In this document: positions 45,543-57,051 of the stretch, piece after piece
How positions within the stretch are numbered: position 1 is the first letter of the stretch
Layout of the letters: each line of letters starts with the position of its first letter
From: Rhizopus sp. PT2906
Lineage: Eukaryota > Mucoromycota > Mucoromycetes > Mucorales > Rhizopodaceae
NCBI GenBank assembly: GCA_025529335.1
Contig: JAMYHX010000021.1
Location: 62,001-126,000, forward strand
Reading direction: 5' to 3'
Length of the DNA: 64,000 nucleotides
The notes under the pieces: generated by a model
What the model was told of the DNA's origin: nothing
Database searches by the model: none
The model's input: the letters and a program-made list of their open reading frames with translations, nothing else
Program-made: the position numbers and the translations under genes

Positions 45543-46980
45543 TTATTTAGTAGCAACAGGTTTTCTATTTACAATAGGCGCAAATCCGGCCAAGAAGTTA
45601 GCTCCAACAGCAAAGATGGCCACTGCGAAGCTTCCGTACCACATACGACTGTAGTCATGAGTACGATCATAGATAATACCAGAAACGTATGCACCCAAGA
45701 AGGAGCCAATCTGGTGTCCAATAAAGCTAATGGATGTTAATGTGCCCAAATATTTATGCCCGAATGAATCACCAATGAACTTGGTCGTCGGCGGCACAGT
45801 CGAGAGCGAAAGTGGGCCAAACAGAACGGAAAAGACGACAGTGGAGGCAACGGTGGTCGGAAGAAACATGAGGATGACAATCAGTACTGCTCTTAGCAAA
45901 TAAATGCTCATCAATACAAAGCGTGGTTGAACGACAGTGCAGAGATAGCCTGCGAGTATGGTACCAAATGTTGATCCTAGTCCAATAATAGAAATAGTCC
46001 AAGCGGCCAGTGAAGAGTCAATACCATGATCTTGCAAGTAGGCAGGGAAATGGGTGGAAATAAACGCAATGTGAAATCCACATACGGAGAAGCCCAGGGT
46101 GATGAATATGTAAATAGGCGAAGTAAATGCCTGTTTTAATGCTGTCTTAATATTAGGAGCTGAAATGTCTACTACCGGCTGTTTCTCTTCTTTGTCATTT
46201 GCTTTTTTTTCTGTCGTCTCTTTCTCACTCACTGTACTCGTGGTGGATGTCTCTTCTATATCTTCTTTAGATGATCTTTCCGCAGGCTTGGGCGGAACTG
46301 ATTGTAAGAAATAGGCTAAAGGTGAAAGCGCAGCAATAATGACACCTATCTCGGAAACACAATTAAATAAACACCTCAATCGAGAAAAAACCAAACATAC
46401 CACTAATAACAAGAGATAATCTCCATCCTATAGTACCAATCATCCCTCTCGCAATTGGCAAAAAGAGACATTGACCAAAACTGCCAAAACTTGAAACGAT
46501 ACCAAAAGCGATGCTTTGATACTTTGAATTTTGAGGAAATCTTCGACCTATGGAGGCCAGAACAATCGGAAAGGAATTTCCTCCAACACTTATGCCAATG
46601 ACTACACCCATACCGAAAATAAATAAACCAGGAGACTGACTGGAGGCATAAAGTATGAAGCAACCGACAGCATAAAAAATAGATGCAAAGAATATTGTCT
46701 TTCCAAATCCTATTTTTCTTTCTGCAAGGTATACAATGAATGGCTGACCAAATCCCCAGAGGAGCTGAAGTAAGGCAGCAGCGATCGAAAATGTCGAACG
46801 GCTCCATCCGGTTTCATGAGTGACAGGAATTAAATAGACTCCAAAGGTTTGTCGTATACCAAATGAAATCCATAAAATAATGCTACCACAAACACACGCT
46901 ACAACTGGCGAATCAATTAATCTCTGGTGCAATGTCTTTTTTGCTGATATCTGATCGGGTGGTTGTACCGTGTCAGCCAT
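45543..46980 (-). CDS. MFS transporter (monocarboxylate/oxalate-formate antiporter-like)
   Basis: Two exons, 46401-46980 and 45543-46345, give 460 aa with 12 predicted membrane segments split 6+6 by a charged Glu/Lys/Thr-rich loop (about residues 215-260). The first half has SFGIRQTFGVYLIPVTHETGWSRSTFSIA and LLWGFGQPFIVYLAE, a pattern common in bacterial MFS carriers of small organic anions. The second half has SLAAWTISIIGLGSTFGTILAG and GHQIGSFLGAYVSGIIYD. The substrate cannot be read from sequence; organic acids are likely by family. Both termini are cytosolic and no signal peptide is present. Confidence 0.85.
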
Positions 46981-47926
46981 GGAAAAAAAGAACAGATAAA
47001 AAGAGTAGGGAAAGAAAGAGAGAGAGAGAGAGAGAGGGAAATCAGATCAGAACAATATAAAGAACTTTTTACAGCTCCGAAGGAGATGCACAACAACACT
47101 AAATCCGTATTCCACGGAGATGACAAATTTCCCACAGTATCTAATGTGTTCTTTTTATGTCCATACGTTTGTTTTCCACAGCTGATCGTATCATAGCCTG
47201 AACTGAGAATCAGAGCATAATGCTTGCCTAAAGTCACGGTCTTGTCGGGATCAAAGAAAATGCTCTCACATTGTAGAAAACAAGCTGCCAAAACGATACC
47301 ATGGAGTCCTACAGTGTATTCTCGATGCTCTGGTTACAAAATCGTGTAAAAAGTGAAATCAATTGGGTAGTACACCATTTTCGTCAGCTTGCGTAATCTC
47401 ATCTACAGAAACCAAGAAAATCTTGGATGCTTTCAATAACCTGACGATCCGGTCGTTTCACTTTTTAAATGTAGATTTTAACAAGATATTTTGCTTTAGG
47501 GTTTATTAGTAATATAGTTGACACATTTGGGAAAAACACGCATCCTTTGCTGTGTTGCTGCTTCACATAAAAAGAAGAGAGCATGGTTGTAGCTCGAATT
47601 GATAAAACGCTTGTATATCTGAGAATGACATGCGTATAAATCTTATTATTGTAATCATGACTCAGGGTATATACACTAGATTTACAAGCAATCATATTTC
47701 TAGGGGAGATTCTTCTCAGATTTAACCCAAATGTATTTTATGATTCCCCTTTCTTGAAAACTTTTGGCTGGGAAGCCCATAACTGATTTAGAGGGAGGGA
47801 GGGGAACAATCACTTTCTTTTTAAAAATAACAGCTTTTTTCGCATCATTCTGGTAAATACACGCAGTTTAAAATAACAGCATCTCTTGTCGTAATCAAGT
47901 GTACAAGATATAATATTTTTATTTGG
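46981..47926. other. Intergenic, (GA)n microsatellite near 47020
   Basis: Nearly 950 nt between the MFS start and the phosphoesterase stop. A CT/GA microsatellite lies at about 47017-47036. No gene or RNA was recognised. Confidence 0.5.
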
Positions 47927-49325
47927 TTATAAAGAAGTGCCATGTGTTTCATTCCAAGATTTACCAGTTAATAGGCCTGGAATTGAGTTGTTCATCCAGG
48001 GAATCTCGTTTTCGGGAATAATCACGTTTTTATAGTCAAGTGCCTTTGCCGCAAACTCGAAAACGTTGGAAACTGTCTTGTTTATGTCCTGACGACCCAA
48101 GTTACCCAAGTTCCAATTATGTTCAACTGTGCTTAGTGTAGAATAGTCTACAAAAAAAAAAGTGCGACAATGTTAAAAATATTAGAGGTCTAGATTTTAT
48201 ATATATATATATATATATATATCAACTTACGAGTGTAAAAATGACTATCCTTCGTACCCTTCAGTTGCTTAGGAATAGCACCCATCAAGAGAGACCAGAC
48301 TCTGTTCCTGATAGTGTATGTCTTGGTCTAGAACATTTTTAGTGTTATTTTTTATCGACATAAAAGAGCAACGAACCTCATCAAACGTAATCAAGATCAC
48401 GGTTCTGTCAAGAAGTTTTGTATTGTTTAACGTTGTCTTGTAAAAGTCAGCTAACCAGTTGCCAGCATAACTAACATTGGTATCTTTTAAAAATAATTAG
48501 ACACTTGCTTAAAAAGAGCTATGCTTTCTTTACCGTGACCATCGCTATTCATATCGGGAGTGTAGCTACGTTTCAAACAGTTAAAAAAAAAAGGGGATAT
48601 ATGCATGCAATATCACGGCTTTTACTTACAACATCCAGTTAGGAAGCGTCTCGGCTTCAATGTCCTTTTGAAGTTGATCGCCTATAATTAGGATAAGCAA
48701 AAAAAAAAGGGGGAGGAGGGAAAAAAGTGGCGTCTTGCCCATTATGCCTTGTTTTTACCTCCAACAATGTTTTCCAGTTGGGTCTTGTTCAATCCTATAG
48801 AATCAAAACTAGCAGCAGGATTATGCTTACGAACATAGGTTCCAGACCTATAGAAAGTGCAACCAGCAGAAGGAATATTTTCCTGATACATTTTCCAAGT
48901 CAAGCCTTTAGCTTCCAGTAAATCAAAAATAGTCGAGGTATTGGCCGAGATATTGTAGTATTCATCATCTGTGATGCCAAAGGTAGAACCGCCAGCAGCA
49001 GCAACATAGTTTGGTTGTGATGGATGAGTGATGGCATTATAATTGTCCAAAAGGATGCCTTCCTTCAAAAGGTCTGTAAATCCAGACACTTTTGTGATAG
49101 TATCGAAATCCTTGTTAAACAGAAATAAATCATTATTTTTTTGTGGGTCTTTTGCGAAAATACAAGACCTACTTCATTTTCAAACCATATTTGAAGAAAG
49201 TGATCAAAGACCTTCCCCTTTGGTTGATCATGGTGCTTATGATGTCCAGCCTTGTGATGTCCAGAAGCATTGGCAAGGCTAACAATGGCTACAAGAGTAA
49301 AAGGATAGACAAGAGGAATACGCAT
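47927..49325 (-). CDS. Secreted phosphoesterase, acid-phosphatase type
   Basis: A multi-exon gene of about 400 aa. The start at 49325 gives a signal peptide (IPLVYPFTLVAIVSLANAS), then a His-rich stretch (GHHKAGHHKHHD). The phosphoesterase-family body shows FLQIWFENEDFDTI, AITHPSQPNYVAAAGGSTFG, WKMYQENIPSAGC, YVRKHNPAASF, then MNSDGHD, TVILITFDE, HYSTLSTVEHNWNLGNLGR. Asn-Glu near the start and the later Asp-Glu-His sites are the metal-binding positions of fungal phosphate-repressible acid phosphatases. It probably scavenges phosphate outside the cell or in the wall. An (AT)n run in one intron at about 48199-48221 is a microsatellite. Confidence 0.88.
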
Positions 49326-49483
49326 ATTGTCTGTTGAATAAAGAAATAGAAAAACATCCTCCCGTTTTGCCTCTCGCTTTAAATATCATTTTACTGCAGA
49401 GAACACAGATAAGCAAAAAAGATAAATCGGGTCACAAGGAAGCATATTTATTTGTAAGTCTAATTATCCGTTCAAAGCGGTCA

Positions 49484-52400
49484 TTATACCAAGAGATCAT
49501 CTTGCTCTGCCAGTTGCTTAACCTCATTAAATACATCAAGAATACGTTTATCCAAATCTGGCGTAAACACTAGTGTCTCAAGGGTTGTAATGAATCCTTT
49601 ACATTCTTTATAATTCTATATAATAAAGATAAATGACCTACATTACACCATCAACTAGACTAAATATGGGACTTACCACACGAAGGATCTCCTTGTACCA
49701 TCCAAAAGCCCACCAGATCGTCCATTGATTCGAGTTCGAATCCTGTTCAATTGCCTTGAGCATCTGTGTAAACTTTTGGCAGACAAGTAAAAATACTTCT
49801 TTTCTTTCTCTTGTCACTGTCGCGAGGGAGTTTTCAACAATACGAATCGAATCCAACTCTTGCTGCTCTTCGGCTTCAGTCACTAATTAAAGATATAAAT
49901 ATCATGTTATGCCACAACTTATTGTTCTTACTTTCAGTTGTTTCTGATTCAGATCTCTTTGCCTTATTGACCTCATGAATTGATTGGAGGTTATCTAGTT
50001 TAGATTTCACCTGTGCAACACGGGAATTGACCTTACTTAACGTATTCTTCAACACTTCCCAAACATAAGCTCTATACATATTGAACAATAAATACACAGT
50101 TCAACCTCGGTTTCATTGCTTACCTTCCAACTTGCTTAAATTGATCTGATTCAAATATCCAAGTGATAACAGAGGCAGGATCAATGACCCGGTAGTTCAA
50201 CAATTTATCCACAAGGATGCCCAAGAACTATGTATTGAATTAATTAACAAAAATGGAATAATTTGTCTTTTATGGTTATTTTACCTGTGTGTTATCTTTC
50301 CAAAAACTAGAAACAATTTGCACAGTATGAAGACGTCCTTCAGGAGTTGCATTCAAAAATCGAAGCACTTCCAAGTACCGTTCGACCACATTCAAAACAT
50401 GAGAGAAACTCTTGGATCCAACGAGCAATAGACATTGGGTGAACAATTCTCGGATAACTGATTGTTGCTCTACTTCTGATGAGACGCCTGATGATGCAAG
50501 TTCTTCTTTATATCGAGAAAGAAGATCTCTTAGCTCTTCAACGCTTTTTTTGGTACGAATACTATCAATAACTTCCTTGGATTTAGCATGCAATGGATCC
50601 TCTGCGCTTTCATATTTAAAGCTGGGCACAGGGGCAGTGGCTGGAATCATGACATGATAGTTTTCTGGAAGCATTGATTTGATACGTTCATAGTAGCTTA
50701 GTCGAATCTCTTTTTCCAATAGTTCTCTTATAAAGCATGCTTGAGGGGCTAATGGCTCCATCGTGAGTGCATGTTCCCTGATGAAAGTAAGTATTTGATA
50801 CAAATCGTTTTATGAACATTTCTTACCATGCTTTCCAGTCCCATTGAAAGCCAAAGTTACTCAAGTGATGGGAGAACCAACAGTAGAAACGGTGAATACA
50901 TTCAACATCCAAAGATGACAAGCGGTCAAAGAGAGTCTTGACAGCTCGGCCCAAAGACATGGGGAATGCCGACACATCAGCTCTACAAAGTTCAGTAACC
51001 ACACAAGAGTAGAACACTTCACGGAGATTAGAAGATGGAAGTCGAAGGAGATGTGCAAATACGCTCTATATAAATTTATTAGAAGGAGGATCATAAGTAT
51101 TTGTATTTCTTTTACCTCGGCTAAAAGATCAGACAAAACCCAGCCAGAGGGCTCTTCTTCATCATCTTCATCCATTGAGTCGTCATCACTCGATGATGCA
51201 GGCTTAAAGAATCTAGGCTCGCAGTTATGTGGAAGGTTCAACAAATATTTCGCACAGTCTTTACGGTTTACTTCATACAATTGCAAAATGTCTGAAATAA
51301 GCTCTTGAAGGATAAAATATTCAAGACCATCGTGATCAGGGAGGACGGGTAATGTGTTTCCTGCATCATCGACAAAGAGCTTTAGACTAGGTGCAGGTGT
51401 AATATATTGAACAGAGTCATTGTGATGAGCCAGATAAAGTCTAGGTATATCATGCTGAAGCGCAGAACTGAATTCACTGTCAAACCAACGATGAGGTTTA
51501 GGGATGAGTGGGACCTAAAAGATATATTAGAATATATGTCTAAGGCTACAAGATATACTCACTCTCCATGATTTTGCTTGAAGTTCTTGAGTAAGAGACC
51601 AGATATGTGCTAAAGGCTGTACATGAAGAAAAGGTTAAACATCAAGCCTGTCTTGTATCTTTGTCCTTACATCCTCCTTGAGTGCATCAAAACGTTTATC
51701 ATCATATTGCTTGAGTAATCCCGGTACCTTTGTGTCTCCTCTACGTTGCATATAAATCTCAATCTTTTTCAAAATTTGCTCGAATTCAGAAGCTCCGCGT
51801 TCACTGAGCTCTCGAGCACACCAAGGAAGAGTGGAAAGTATGATATACACAACGCTGTCTAATCGTTTGCGAAGTTGGTTAGGCTGATCCAAAGCAGATA
51901 ACAAGTCCAAAAGAAGATTAGCATATGTTGTTGGTGATACTGTATTAGAGTTGACAAGTTCACCATAAAATCTCAAGAGTTGCTTCAATCTGAACCAATC
52001 TAATTTCTCGACAGCCTCTGCCAATGCCTTATTAAAGTTGATCATCAATTTGGCGACAATATCGTGTCTGGATACATTCAATAAACCAATCAAGGTACCA
52101 TACACAGGTGCTTTGGCAGGAAGTTCGCATACACTATATGTAAGGTTTAGCAACAAATCATTTATTTGTGTTTCTATCTATTACCAAGCTGTCAATGTGT
52201 TTTCAACAGTTTCTGGATACTTTGAGTAATCACTGTCTAGAATATTCCTCATTTTGGTTAAATTAACTTGCAATTCGGGTGTAAACTAGAGTATTTTTTG
52301 TGAGTTTTAGTAAATCCTGTAATATAATGTAAATACCTTGTCACCAATCTTTATGATCAAACCCTTGAGCTTGATCTCAATATCTTCCAGATCGTCACTT

Positions 52401-52656
52401 CTTCGTGATTCCGGTGGTCTATCATAAGGTCGACGGTTGCTATAACCTTTTCTTTCGTCTAATAAACATGTCAATATGTTAATCTTCAAAAAAAAAAATC
52501 TATTTTACCTCTACGACGATAAGCACCACCACCACCACCTCCACCTCCACTTTGTCTATAACGGCCACCTATGATAAAAGTGAATACATGTAAGAGAACG
52601 AATATATAAAATATACCTTCTTGACGTGATCTGTAGCCTCTGTTTTCGTAACTCAT
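49484..52656 (-). CDS. CBC1: Nuclear cap-binding complex large subunit (CBP80)
   Basis: CBP80 binds the m7G-cap-binding subunit CBP20 and couples capped transcripts to splicing, export and decay. The start at 52656 (MSYENRGYRSRQEG) leads into an Arg/Gly-rich segment with a run of seven or eight Gly, then IEIKLKGLIIKIGDK and, after introns, FTPELQVNLTKMRNIL. MIF4G-type helical repeats follow: AKLMINFNKALAEAVEKLDWFRLKQLLRFYGEL, VVYIILSTLPWCARELSE, then PFKPNLRL-type central helices. The end reads TPDLDKRILDVFNEVKQLAEQDDLLV, with stop at 49484. There are about twelve exons and roughly 850 aa. The glycine-rich N-terminus is longer than usual. Confidence 0.9.
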
Positions 52657-53077
52657 TTTGTAAACAGCACAAAAAAAAATGCAATAAAATCAAAGCGCGG
52701 TTTGCATTCGATGAAAACGCTCGTTTTCAAAGTCACACGGTCATTCTCTACCAAACAAACAAAAGCCCCTTCCTCTCTTTTAACCACGTTTTTGTTTAAT
52801 AAGCCTGCCTTGATCAAAATACAAGTTTAATAATGACTTAAATCAAGAAAAGAGCATATTATTTGCCTTTTTTATTTAATTGAAAAAGTATCCTTGTGTC
52901 CTTTTCATTGCACCCTATGCTTACTGTGATGGTCTCTCTTATGCTCTCTTTGTCCCTCCTTCTCTTGAATATACGATGATAATTCATTAAATGTATTACT
53001 CAGTGTTCAATCGTTTTATTCATATATAAAAATTACGCGTCAATGAGTACTTGTTATTTTTTTTCTTCTTTTCTTTA
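52657..53077. other. Divergent promoter region, CBC1 / RTC4-domain gene
   Basis: About 420 nt between two divergent start codons. AT-rich with T-tracts, no coding frame or RNA gene recognised. Confidence 0.5.
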
Positions 53078-54128
53078 ATGAAACCAACAGAAGGCCGAGT
53101 GTGTAAAAAGAGAGTAGCAGCAGACGTCGACTTATCAAAGTTCTCAGATATATTTGGTATTGGACCTTCTAATAGAACTCCTTCTACTACTACATCTGTT
53201 AGTAGAGTGAGTCATTCACGAAATAAGCGATTGACGATGCCAAAAAGAAAAATAAAAACTGATCAAGAGTCAACAGGTGACATCATCAATGACATCAACA
53301 ACGCCATGGAGACACCAAAAGAACAGAAAGATGGTTCATATAGTCAATAGGTAGTATACATCTTGTTAACAGGATTATTTAGTATTTGAATGTCCATTTT
53401 GCTATGAAACGTTGATACCACCTTATCCTGAGGAATTGGAAAAAGCTGTCAAGGCAATAAAAGACAAGAAAATTGCTTATGAACAGGATCAGAGAAAGAT
53501 GTACGAGGAAAGAATATGTCAAGAAAAGGCAGAAGGAAGAGTGTTTATAGAACCATTCATGATGCATGACGATGGATTATTAGAAGAGGATAAAAAGATG
53601 ATTTGTAAAACACATAAAAGAGAATTAGAGTTAAAACCACGTGCGAGAGAAAAGGGATATCCTGAAACTATTGACTTTGATAAGCTGGCGTCAAGAATAA
53701 TAGCATTCAAAGATGACTTGTTGGTTATAATTGATGGTAAAGCAGAGAGTGACTTTTCTTTGGAAGCAAAAAGGGTCATTGATCAAGTTGGAGCAAACAA
53801 GGCAAGAGACACGACTGAGATGATGAACCAATTTGAAGCAACACTGGTATTAAAAAAGAGAGAGAGAAAAATAGACATAATATCTAACATGTCATAGCCT
53901 GGTTATTACGGTATGAAAGGAGCGGAAAAGATGATGGAAACTCTCTGTCAGCTATTCCTTGATAAAGAATTAACTAAACAGAAATGTTGGCCACTAAAGC
54001 CTATTGAATATATTCAGCAGGTACTCGTGCCAGAATGCGGTGTGAGGCTTATTCAACAAGACATGGGAGTAGAGTCTGATAAAGCAAAGGAAATCATGAA
54101 GGAAAGTGTAGAATATAGTTTATATTAA
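53078..54128 (+). CDS. RTC4-like domain protein
   Basis: Start ATG 53078. The N-terminal third is basic and likely nuclear (RNKRLTMPKRKIKTD). A short intron near 53349-53380 leads to ECPFCYETLIPPYPEELE, with a CPxC pair and a charged coiled coil. The C-terminal part, after another intron near 53850-53895, reads PGYYGMKGAEKMMETL, then PLKPIEYIQQVLVPECGVRLIQQDMG, which matches the RTC4-like domain (restriction of telomere capping 4 in yeast). Members are nuclear, and the biochemical role is unknown. About 320 aa. Confidence 0.82.
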
Positions 54129-55575
54129 ATATGCTCAGTTGCACTCAATCGAATAAAAATCACACTTCTTTTTTTTCTTGTGCAATGCACGCCTTGATAG
54201 TAAAATTATGTCAAATGAAAGCACTGGCGTCCTAATACTTTGAACTGACTTTTGTATTGCTTCGAAGTAAAGCGTGGCAAAAAGAGCCTTTATCATCTCA
54301 TCTTCACCTTCCACTTTGGCAACAATAAAATTATTATAATTGATTCATTATGATTTATGGTAAGATTGCTTTCAAAGTAATGATCTGGCTCAGGTACCAT
54401 AAGTCGATGATGGTAAAATCTGAGCCTGAACCGACGAACGATGAAGCATAAATTTCGAAAAAGTTGCCAATGGGTTCTCTTCTTGACTATTTCTTTCGCG
54501 TTTTCTCCCTAGCGATCATAGGCTACAGTCTCTTAAAGGAGTAAACAGAACATAACGTGGCCAAAGAAATGATCAGGTCAAATATCAGTCTCCGTTAATA
54601 AGCAAAGGAAGCTTGACAACAAACAGCAGCGGTATTGGTATATACAATAACACAAACTGTAGTATTGATGTCACTACTGTACAAAAAGTGGTAAGTGCAA
54701 TCCTATCATTTTAACTATTGTTAACTTGTTTACATTATTTTCAATTCAAGCTGGATCGAGCAAAAAGATAAAGCTACTTCATCTTGAATTGATTTTTCAT
54801 CTAATCTCTCATATTATTATAATAAAGATTTCAGCTATAGACGAAGATGGATGCTGGCAAATCAATGATGAGGATGATTTTTGGAACAGCTGGAAAAAAT
54901 ACCTTCAAGGCTGTGATTTCCAAGAGTTTTGGTAAACAATGAAACAATGCTCGTTATTATATTTTTGTTATTCACACATCTAAAGTGTAGCCTTAAAAGA
55001 TATCACATTATTTTTTGTATTGAAATTACACAACTTCATTTAATAAAACTATTCTATTTTTTAACTAAATTACCATCAACAGTGCACGCAGCTGCTGCCA
55101 GTAATTCAAGTGGGACGGAAGCTATCCAAGGGGACTATCCAGGAAGTGTTGTCTGTCAGTGGTATCGCCAGAGAACAGAAAAGCGAGTCCAACTTTACTC
55201 AGCATCTCGGATGGCAAGAATAACGTAACAGAAAAGGCAGTTTTTTGTTGTGTGTGGTTTTTTTTTTGAAACTTCATATTTCATTGACGAAATTACAAAA
55301 GTGAAAATGATGGGGAGGGTTTTTTTATGTTGACGGTATATGGGAATGGAGTAATCCATGAGCCTCAAAATAAAATCGTTATCAACCGTATGTTGTTGTT
55401 TTTTTCTACCCTTGTAGAGTAAGGTGAAGTTGTTAAGTAAGAGAGTTTTTCTTGAGTTATGTGATAAATGTGTTCAAAGTGACCACCAGATCTTGTAGAG
55501 TTGATCAGACTTTGTTATAAGAAGTAAAGATAAAGAAAAGAGATCAGGAACTTTTATAACCAAAAGGTTGCCTGT
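54129..55575. other. Gene-poor stretch with ORF fragments, possibly decayed
   Basis: Several short plus-strand frames lie here: one with GIGIYNNTNCSIDVTTVQKV before a good GTAAGT donor at about 54690, one with CWQINDEDDFWNSWKKYLQGC at 54840-54930, and one with AIQGDYPGSVVCQWYRQR near 55110-55200. They do not join into one open frame under obvious splicing. I regard them as fragments of a decayed gene or mobile element, with no family recognised. Confidence 0.35.
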
Positions 55576-55735
55576 TTATTGTAAAAAGATAAAATAAAAT
55601 AAAAGGTGAATTGATTTTTTTTTTTGACAGTGAGAGCCTTGAGCTTTTATACTTTTTTTTTGTTGGCGTTTCCTTTTCTTAAAATCAACTGCTGTTGATA
55701 AGTTAACCTTTGTTGATAAATCAGCTAAAGTTAAT

Positions 55736-56045
55736 TTAACAACTAAGGTTGTCAGGGTTGAGTGGTACAGAGTTGCCATTTTCAGCGTTGTTAGAGTTAC
55801 ATTGTACTTCAATTAATATAGGAGGGAAATTATCTTCACTTGAATTGGGTAAATACAAAATATCAGAAACAGTGCGGTTTGGCCATTCAGTAGGCCAAGG
55901 TGAGTATTGATCTTTTGAATTGGGACCAAGTATAGTTTCAACGACTATATTAACTACAGTAGGGTCCAATAAAATATGTTTTGGCATTAAGTCGGTACCA
56001 GGTCGATGACGATGAGGTAGTCGTAGAGTGTTGTATTTGGGTTTT
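55736..56045 (-). pseudogene. Fragment of an LIE-x-Q (PD-(D/E)XK-like) family protein
   Basis: The frame reads LRLPHRHRPGTDLMPKHILLD, then PWPTEWPNRTVSDILYLP, then PPILIEVQ and stops soon after in low-complexity sequence. An acidic residue (SDILY) followed about 15 residues later by IEVQ resembles the D...E-x-Q core seen in Rpn/PDDEXK_2 nucleases often carried by mobile DNA. The rest of such a protein is missing, and an in-frame stop occurs upstream near 56060. I treat it as a truncated copy; a short functional exon of a spliced gene is the alternative. Confidence 0.45.
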
Positions 56046-56056
56046 GGATAGATTTA

Positions 56057-56265
56057 AACAAAGTACAAGTACGATGAGACTGTGTTGTATCTTTATTCAG
56101 AATAAAATGAAGAGAAAAGAGATGATAGCACAATCTATAATTATATATTAAGAAGCTGGGTTATTTTTAAACTGCATTGACCACATTTGATTAAGGTGTA
56201 ACAGATCTTATAGTAACATTGGGTTCAACTCTAGATATTGTATTTAAGCACTGAATAATAGCGTG
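56057..56265. repeat. Dispersed repeat, copy B
   Basis: Related to 31126-31270: both carry a CTTTATTC-x-GAATAAA-like block, AAGAGATGATAGC, then TTCAACTC-x-AGATATT. Copy B is longer, with about 70 extra nt between the two conserved parts. It directly abuts the LIE-x-Q fragment, consistent with a mobile-element terminal region. Confidence 0.6.
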
Positions 56266-56279
56266 GACACTACATAGAG

Positions 56280-56795
56280 TTGAAAGTTCAGCTAGTGGAT
56301 GCTCCATTTTTAAGTTTCCGTTTGAAACCAACTAAAGTGAAAAAAGAGTGCTACCTGGTTACAATCAGTTCAAATCGCTCTTTTTCACCTGCTAAGGCTT
56401 TTTTTGTGCTATTCTATTTGGCCAATTATTTATTCCGTGTCTTTGACAGTACCCAAATTTTTTCAAAAGGGTAATTTCATGGCTCTTCCCAATATTATAG
56501 CTGCCAAAGCAAGAGGTTTGAAACCAGGTAGCGACCTTTTTCCACCTTGGTTGGGTTCAGCTAAATGCCACAATATGATTGGCTAAATAGATAAAAGCAA
56601 CCTATGGAATCTGAGATGCTCACACAAAGAATAACTGAAGCATGTAATAATATCCCTTTATCTCACCTTGCCAACATTGCTCAATACTCTAAAAATCATT
56701 TTGAAAAATGCTTAAACAAAGTCCCTCTATGTTTAAAGGAAACTCTCTACCGTATATTAATTTTAATTGGGGTTCGCGGTGTGTTTTAATTGAAG
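56280..56795 (+). mobile_element. Possible transposase remnant
   Basis: Broken plus-strand frames lie here. One at 56604-56789 reads ITEACNNIPLSHLANIAQYSKNHFEKCL. This resembles the helical tail that follows the DDE domain in Tc1/mariner- or pogo-type transposases (acidic start, then I-P-x-x-x-L and a cysteine near the end). No DDE catalytic block is present and stops interrupt the frame upstream, so this can only be a scrap. The match is from memory of the pattern and is weak. Confidence 0.3.
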
Positions 56796-57051
56796 TTCGA
56801 GAAGGGTTCCAAATGAAGTTCAAATTTAATTAAAGTTTATAAATATTCATCTTTTGGAAAACAATACTTATTAAGGTGACTTGTATAATGTGGTCAACAC
56901 TTCTTATATGTATATCAGCGTATGAATACGCTCTGAACAAAAGTGTAAATACCTTTAAATAAACCATGCAGCTATGCAGATACAGACGGTATTTTAGGCT
57001 CATGATTTATGTATATAATGCATGGTGAATTTGATACAGATTAATTAATGA

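Noticed and set aside
50095..50125. CAGTTCAACCTCGGTTT in a CBC1 intron resembling the MITE-like end at 60598
   Set aside because: The match is short, lies across an ordinary intron and has no inverted partner.
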